The notes beneath the pieces were generated by a model. That model did not search any database. It saw only the letters and a program-made list of their open reading frames with translations, and was not told where the DNA came from. The position numbers were made by a program, and so were the translations under genes. From positions 1 through 8,635 of the forward strand of contig DAOVHN010000071.1 in assembly GCA_030671915.1 (NCBI GenBank): a stretch of 8,635 nt of DNA, read 5' to 3'. This DNA is from Pseudomonadota bacterium. GTDB lineage: Bacteria > Pseudomonadota > Alphaproteobacteria > UBA8366 > JADFVY01. Position 1 is the stretch's first letter. Every line of letters begins with the position of its first letter. Positions 6,748 to 8,635 of the stretch are shown piece by piece.

Positions 6748-7152
6748 TCATCTCAGGTTCTGGATGACGGCCTTGAGCGTATCGTGCTGATTCTTCATAA
6801 GATTAGAGAGAATTTGCATTGCTTGCTGCTGCTGATTCATTGCGTCCTGTAGCTGAAGCTGCAATTTCTGGCCCGTGTCGGCACCACCGCCACCGCACGA
6901 TCTGCCCAGTTCGGCGGCCAGGCGCTGCGTCTCCGCCTGCGCCTGCCATAGCTCGACCAGATTGCGGTCCATGGCCGCTAGCGAAGTTTGCAATTCAGCT
7001 GTCTGGGCGCTGGGCGCGTCCGCCTGCGGAACCGGTGCAGACGGAGGGGGCTTGATATCCGGGCCGGACGAGCAACCCGCCACGGACATGGTCGCCAGCA
7101 CGGCGATTGCAAGGATCGGAAACGGTTTATGGGAACTCAAACTTGTTTTCAT
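6748..7152 (-). CDS. Small lipoprotein, downstream member of a tandem pair (copy A)
   Basis: A 134-residue lipoprotein of unknown function. The signal peptide has a basic start, a hydrophobic core (FPILAIAVLATMSV) and the lipobox VAGC, giving lipidated Cys27. Ser at position 28 predicts sorting to the outer membrane by the Lol system. A Pro-rich linker follows (IKPPPSAPVPQ, 33-43), then a helix (about 50-84), a conserved Cys86 in front of a Gly run (CGGGG), and a Gln-rich, probably coiled-coil tail ending NQHDTLKAVIQNLR. The start is ATG at 7152, not the upstream ATG at 7209, because AAAGGAG (7160-7166) stands 7 nt before it and the paralogue aligns from there. Residues 1-90 are about 82% identical to copy B, while the tails differ. 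The architecture recalls short Lpp/OprI-like lipoproteins, but I see no proof of kinship. No clear promoter was found in the 165-nt gap before it, so it may be co-transcribed with copy B. Confidence 0.85.
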   Translation of the reverse strand: MKTSLSSHKPFPILAIAVLATMSVAGCSSGPDIKPPPSAPVPQADAPSAQTAELQTSLAAMDRNLVELWQAQAETQRLAAELGRSCGGGGADTGQKLQLQLQDAMNQQQQAMQILSNLMKNQHDTLKAVIQNLR

Positions 7153-7166
7153 CGGCTTGCTCCTTT
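6885..7166 (-). repeat. Direct repeat, unit A: 5' module of the lipoprotein gene
   Basis: This unit aligns without gaps to 7461-7742 at a constant offset of 576 bases. I counted about 32 mismatches in 282 positions by eye, about 89% identity. It spans the ribosome site, signal peptide, Pro-rich linker, first helix and the conserved Cys86 codon. Similarity falls away sharply on the tail side (below 6885) and just upstream of the ribosome site. Confidence 0.85.
7160..7166 (-). promoter_or_regulatory. Ribosome binding site of lipoprotein copy A
   Basis: On the minus strand AAAGGAG lies 7 nt before ATG 7152. The string AAAGGAGCAAGCCGATG is nearly repeated at the same place in copy B, which supports both starts and rules out the longer reading from 7209. 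Confidence 0.75.
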
Positions 7167-7223
7167 GCGAATGGATAAGAAACCTCCAGCGTCTACCGCC
7201 GACACGCAAATGGACCGACGGGA

Positions 7224-7253
7224 CCCCGGTCGCGTGGCTTGCAGCCGCCGGGG
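7224..7253. repeat. Nested hairpin in the gap between the two lipoprotein genes
   Basis: CCCCGG (7224-7229) and CCGGGG (7248-7253) can form a 6-bp outer stem, and inside it GGCT-TGC-AGCC (7236-7246) forms a second stem with a 3-nt loop. No T-run follows on the minus strand. It may be an RNA structure in the leader of copy A or an attenuating element between copies B and A. No known riboswitch class was recognised. Confidence 0.35.
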
Positions 7254-7270
7254 TAACAGGCTCCCGCGCC

Positions 7271-7321
7271 TCAGTGATAGCCGGTGCCTTGGGCTTTCAA
7301 CGTCGTCTCCTGATTCTTTAA
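7271..7321 (-). pseudogene. Remnant tail of a third lipoprotein copy
   Basis: Immediately after copy B, in a different frame that starts across its stop codon, the minus strand reads LKNQETTLKAQGTGYH followed by TGA. LKNQETTLKA matches the tail of copy A (MKNQHDTLKA) at 7 of 10 residues. The DNA at 7292-7318 matches 6769-6795 at about 19 of 27 positions, including an exact 9-mer (CTGATTCTT on the plus strand). Copy B already has its own tail ending (RDTTEAIVRKTGG), so this looks like the end of another, largely deleted family member. The open frame is bounded upstream by TAG (7334-7336). An alternative is a mini-ORF starting at TTG 7300 behind AGGAG. The match is short and could be fortuitous. 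Confidence 0.4.
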
Positions 7322-7728
7322 CCGCCAGTTTTTCTAACGATGGCTTCGGTTGTATCCCGCAACATTTTCGAGACTTGAGACATCGTCTGCAGGATCTGCT
7401 GTTGCTTCTGTAATTGTTGTTCCAGATTTTGCTGCTCCAGCTGGGTCATATCGGATTGGCCACCGCCGTTGCACGGCCTGGCCAGATCGGCGACTAGGCG
7501 CTGGGTCTCCGCGAGCGCCTGCCATTGCTCGACCAGACTGCGGTCCATGGCCGCCAGCGATGTTTGCAATTCAGCGGCCTCGGCGCTGGGCGCCTCGGCT
7601 TGCGGAACCGGTGCAGGCGGAGGGGGCTTGATATCCGGGCCGGACGAGCAGCCCGCCACGGACATGCTCGCCAGCACGGCAATTGCGAGGAACGGAAACG
7701 GTTTTTGGGAACTCAAACTTGCTTTCAT
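7318..7728 (-). CDS. Small lipoprotein, upstream member of a tandem pair (copy B)
   Basis: A 136-residue lipoprotein paralogous to the gene at 6748-7152; function unknown. It has the same signal peptide layout (FPFLAIAVLASMSV, lipobox VAGC, lipidated Cys27, Ser28 for outer-membrane sorting), a Pro-rich linker (IKPPPPAPVPQ), a helix about 50-84, and Cys86 before a glycine stretch (CNGGG). A Gln-rich tail follows (QLEQQNLEQQLQKQQQIL), predicted coiled coil, ending RDTTEAIVRKTGG. The start is ATG 7728: AAAGGAA at 7736-7742 is 7 nt upstream, exactly as in copy A, whereas the alternative ATG at 7734 would leave only 1 nt. It is transcribed divergently from recO. The two Cys residues and the tail suggest an oligomeric, perhaps disulfide-linked envelope protein; that is inference. 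Confidence 0.85.
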   Translation of the reverse strand: MKASLSSQKPFPFLAIAVLASMSVAGCSSGPDIKPPPPAPVPQAEAPSAEAAELQTSLAAMDRSLVEQWQALAETQRLVADLARPCNGGGQSDMTQLEQQNLEQQLQKQQQILQTMSQVSKMLRDTTEAIVRKTGG

Positions 7729-7742
7729 CGGCATGTTCCTTT
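7461..7742 (-). repeat. Direct repeat, unit B: 5' module of the lipoprotein gene
   Basis: Partner of 6885-7166, ungapped, about 89% identical by my count. The densest identity covers the lipobox to Pro-rich linker segment (about 7597-7656, 4 differences in 60). Such a pair is a ready substrate for unequal recombination that would leave one hybrid gene. Confidence 0.85.
7736..7742 (-). promoter_or_regulatory. Ribosome binding site of lipoprotein copy B
   Basis: AAAGGAA on the minus strand stands 7 nt before ATG 7728 and 1 nt before ATG 7734, so it decides in favour of 7728. The same spacing is found in copy A. Confidence 0.65.
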
Positions 7743-7867
7743 GACGATTGTGTTGGAACTCTCTCTCACTCCGACCGTTTCGTTGTATCTGTTTGGCGGA
7801 CCTTTATCCTGTCAGGAAGGTTTCGAGAACCGCCCATGTTAGCGGCCCTTTCTGGTGGTATGACGTT

Positions 7868-7880
7868 ACAGTAATACTGT
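7868..7880. promoter_or_regulatory. Perfect palindrome in the lipoprotein-recO divergent region
   Basis: ACAGTA-A-TACTGT is a perfect 6+1+6 inverted repeat near the middle of the 249-nt region between the start codons of two divergent genes, in a stretch clearly richer in A/T than its surroundings. Position and symmetry suggest an operator. I recognise no regulator consensus in it. No convincing promoter for copy B was found; CTGACA on the minus strand (7810-7815) is a possible -35 without a good -10. Confidence 0.35.
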
Positions 7881-7965
7881 TAATGAGGAATAAAGCACAG
7901 ATGCGAACCGTTCATTTGCCCCGATCCTCGGGTGTGCGCTGGATGCGACATACGCCTCATCCTGT

Positions 7966-7971
7966 TAGACT
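7966..7971 (+). promoter_or_regulatory. Candidate -10 element of a leaderless recO promoter
   Basis: TAGACT matches TATAAT at 4 of 6 positions and ends 6 nt before the recO ATG, so transcription would start at or next to the start codon. The -35 region at 17 nt spacing (ATGCGA, 7943-7948) matches TTGACA only at 3 of 6. No Shine-Dalgarno sequence is present in the C-rich stretch before the ATG, which fits a leaderless message. Confidence 0.3.
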
Positions 7972-7977
7972 GCCCCC

Positions 7978-8635
7978 ATGGAATGGAGCGACGAAGGGAT
8001 TGTCCTGGCGGTCCGTCGCCACGGTGAGAGCGCGGCGATCGTCAGCTTGCTGACGCTGGGCCACGGCCGCCATGCCGGGCTGGTGCGGGGTGGGGGGTCG
8101 CGGCGGATGCGGGGGTTTTTGCAGCCGGGCAATTCCGTTTCGGCGACTTGGCGTGCGCGGCTGGAGGAGCATCTGGGAACTCTCGCGGTCGAGCCGATGG
8201 TGAGCCATGCCGCGCTTTACGACCAGCCGGGGCCGCTGGCGGCGCTGACGGCGGCAACCGCGCTGGTCGAGGCCGCCCTCCCCGAACGCGCGCCGCATCC
8301 CGAATTGTTTCACCTGCTGGGCGAACTGCTGGAGGCGCTGGACCGGCCCGGCTGGGCCGAGGCTTATATTCGCTGGGAGCTTCGCCTGCTCGCCGACCTC
8401 GGCTTCGGGCTCGATCTCGGCTCTTGCGCCTCGACCGGCAGTAATGACGGGCTGGCTTTCGTCTCGCCGAAAAGCGGCCGGGCGGTTTCGCTGTCTGCGG
8501 GCGAGCCCTGGCGCGACAAGCTGCTGCCGCTGCCGCGTTTCCTGTCGCCCGAGGGCGGGGCGCCTGATATCGGCCAGTTGGAAAAGGGATTGCGACTGAC
8601 CGGCTGGTTCCTGGAACGCCATGTCTTCTCGGCCC
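7978..8635 (+). CDS. recO: DNA repair protein RecO, N-terminal part (runs off the window)
   Basis: RecO acts in the RecFOR recombination-repair pathway: it binds DNA and SSB and, with RecR, helps load RecA onto single-stranded gaps. The frame is open from ATG 7978 to the window end, giving 219 codons; the family is usually about 240-250 residues, so only the last 20-30 are missing. The start MEWSDEGIVLAVRRHGESAA matches the RecO N-terminal OB-fold opening, followed by HAGLVRGGGSRRMRGFLQPGN (about 32-52). The helical domain includes ELFHLLGELLEALDR and WELRLLADLGFGLDL, followed by Cys-containing SCASTGSNDGLAFVSPKSG, a layout usual in alphaproteobacterial forms. An in-frame TAG at 7966-7968 excludes a longer start. 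No ribosome site is visible. recO normally directly follows era; here four genes intervene. Confidence 0.93.
   Translation, partial: MEWSDEGIVLAVRRHGESAAIVSLLTLGHGRHAGLVRGGGSRRMRGFLQPGNSVSATWRARLEEHLGTLAVEPMVSHAALYDQPGPLAALTAATALVEAALPERAPHPELFHLLGELLEALDRPGWAEAYIRWELRLLADLGFGLDLGSCASTGSNDGLAFVSPKSGRAVSLSAGEPWRDKLLPLPRFLSPEGGAPDIGQLEKGLRLTGWFLERHVFSA

Noticed and set aside
7134..7209. A longer lipoprotein copy A starting at ATG 7209
   Set aside because: The added residues (MRVGGRRWRFLIHSQRSKP) would spoil a standard lipoprotein signal peptide. The internal ATG at 7152 has a good ribosome site and aligns with copy B.
7153..7317. A riboswitch in the G/C-rich gap before lipoprotein copy A
   Set aside because: I compared it by memory with cobalamin, SAM, SAH, glycine, TPP, fluoride and c-di-GMP consensus cores and found no match. 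Only the nested hairpin and the tail remnant are supported.
6875..7413. Plus-strand open frames opposite the lipoprotein genes, repeated near 7469-7744
   Set aside because: They resemble one another only because the underlying lipoprotein genes are duplicated. The minus strand has ribosome sites, signal peptides and lipoboxes; the plus strand has none.
7816..7830. GAAG-N7-GAAC, one mismatch from the alphaproteobacterial LexA box GAAC-N7-GAAC, upstream of recO
   Set aside because: A one-mismatch match to an 8-base motif in a 235-base interval has a chance expectation of roughly one in five by my estimate, and recO is not a standard SOS gene. Too weak to report as a site.

Overview
The window is a GC-rich chromosomal segment of an alphaproteobacterium. 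The basis is the gene order rel/spoT - DUF2062 - pdxJ - acpS - lepB - rnc - era ... recO, a core arrangement well known in that class, together with typical alphaproteobacterial protein lengths. A Rhodospirillales-like lineage is my inference from overall protein character and is not proven. No tRNA, rRNA, CRISPR array, insertion sequence or integrase was seen. No gene-free stretch exceeds about 300 bases; the longest gap, 7743-7977, is about 235 bases.

Region 1 (1-4805, all plus strand) is a housekeeping run. It holds the 3' end of the (p)ppGpp synthetase/hydrolase, a DUF2062 membrane protein, pyridoxine phosphate synthase (pdxJ), holo-ACP synthase (acpS), signal peptidase I (lepB), RNase III (rnc) and the 16S rRNA-binding GTPase Era. 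Junctions are tight: DUF2062/pdxJ overlap by 4 nt, pdxJ/acpS by 1 nt, rnc/era by 8 nt, and lepB/rnc are 21 nt apart. The only sizeable gaps are rel to DUF2062, with a perfect inverted repeat, and acpS to lepB, with a candidate promoter and hairpin. The run links the stringent response, PLP and lipid cofactor supply, protein export, and RNA/ribosome maturation.

Region 2 (4806-7742) is an accessory insert of about 3.1 kb between era and recO, genes that are usually adjacent in alphaproteobacteria. It carries two plus-strand genes: a beta-hydroxyacid dehydrogenase (3-hydroxyisobutyrate dehydrogenase family), then a periplasmic-binding-protein-like protein of the NMT1/THI5-like type that has no signal peptide and no transporter partners nearby. 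Two convergent minus-strand genes follow, tandem paralogues of a small outer-membrane-type lipoprotein. Their 5' modules (ribosome site, signal peptide, Pro-rich linker, helix, conserved second Cys) are about 89% identical over 282 bp by my count, while their Gln-rich tails are almost unrelated. Just downstream of the upstream paralogue sits a short out-of-frame remnant resembling the tail of the other copy, which suggests a lost third copy.

Region 3 (7743-8635) holds a divergent intergenic region and the first 219 codons of recO, which runs off the window. recO has no Shine-Dalgarno sequence, and a -10-like hexamer lies 6 nt before its ATG, so it may be translated from a leaderless mRNA.

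The most interesting part is the lipoprotein pair with its constant module, divergent tails and tail remnant. I could not assign it a function.
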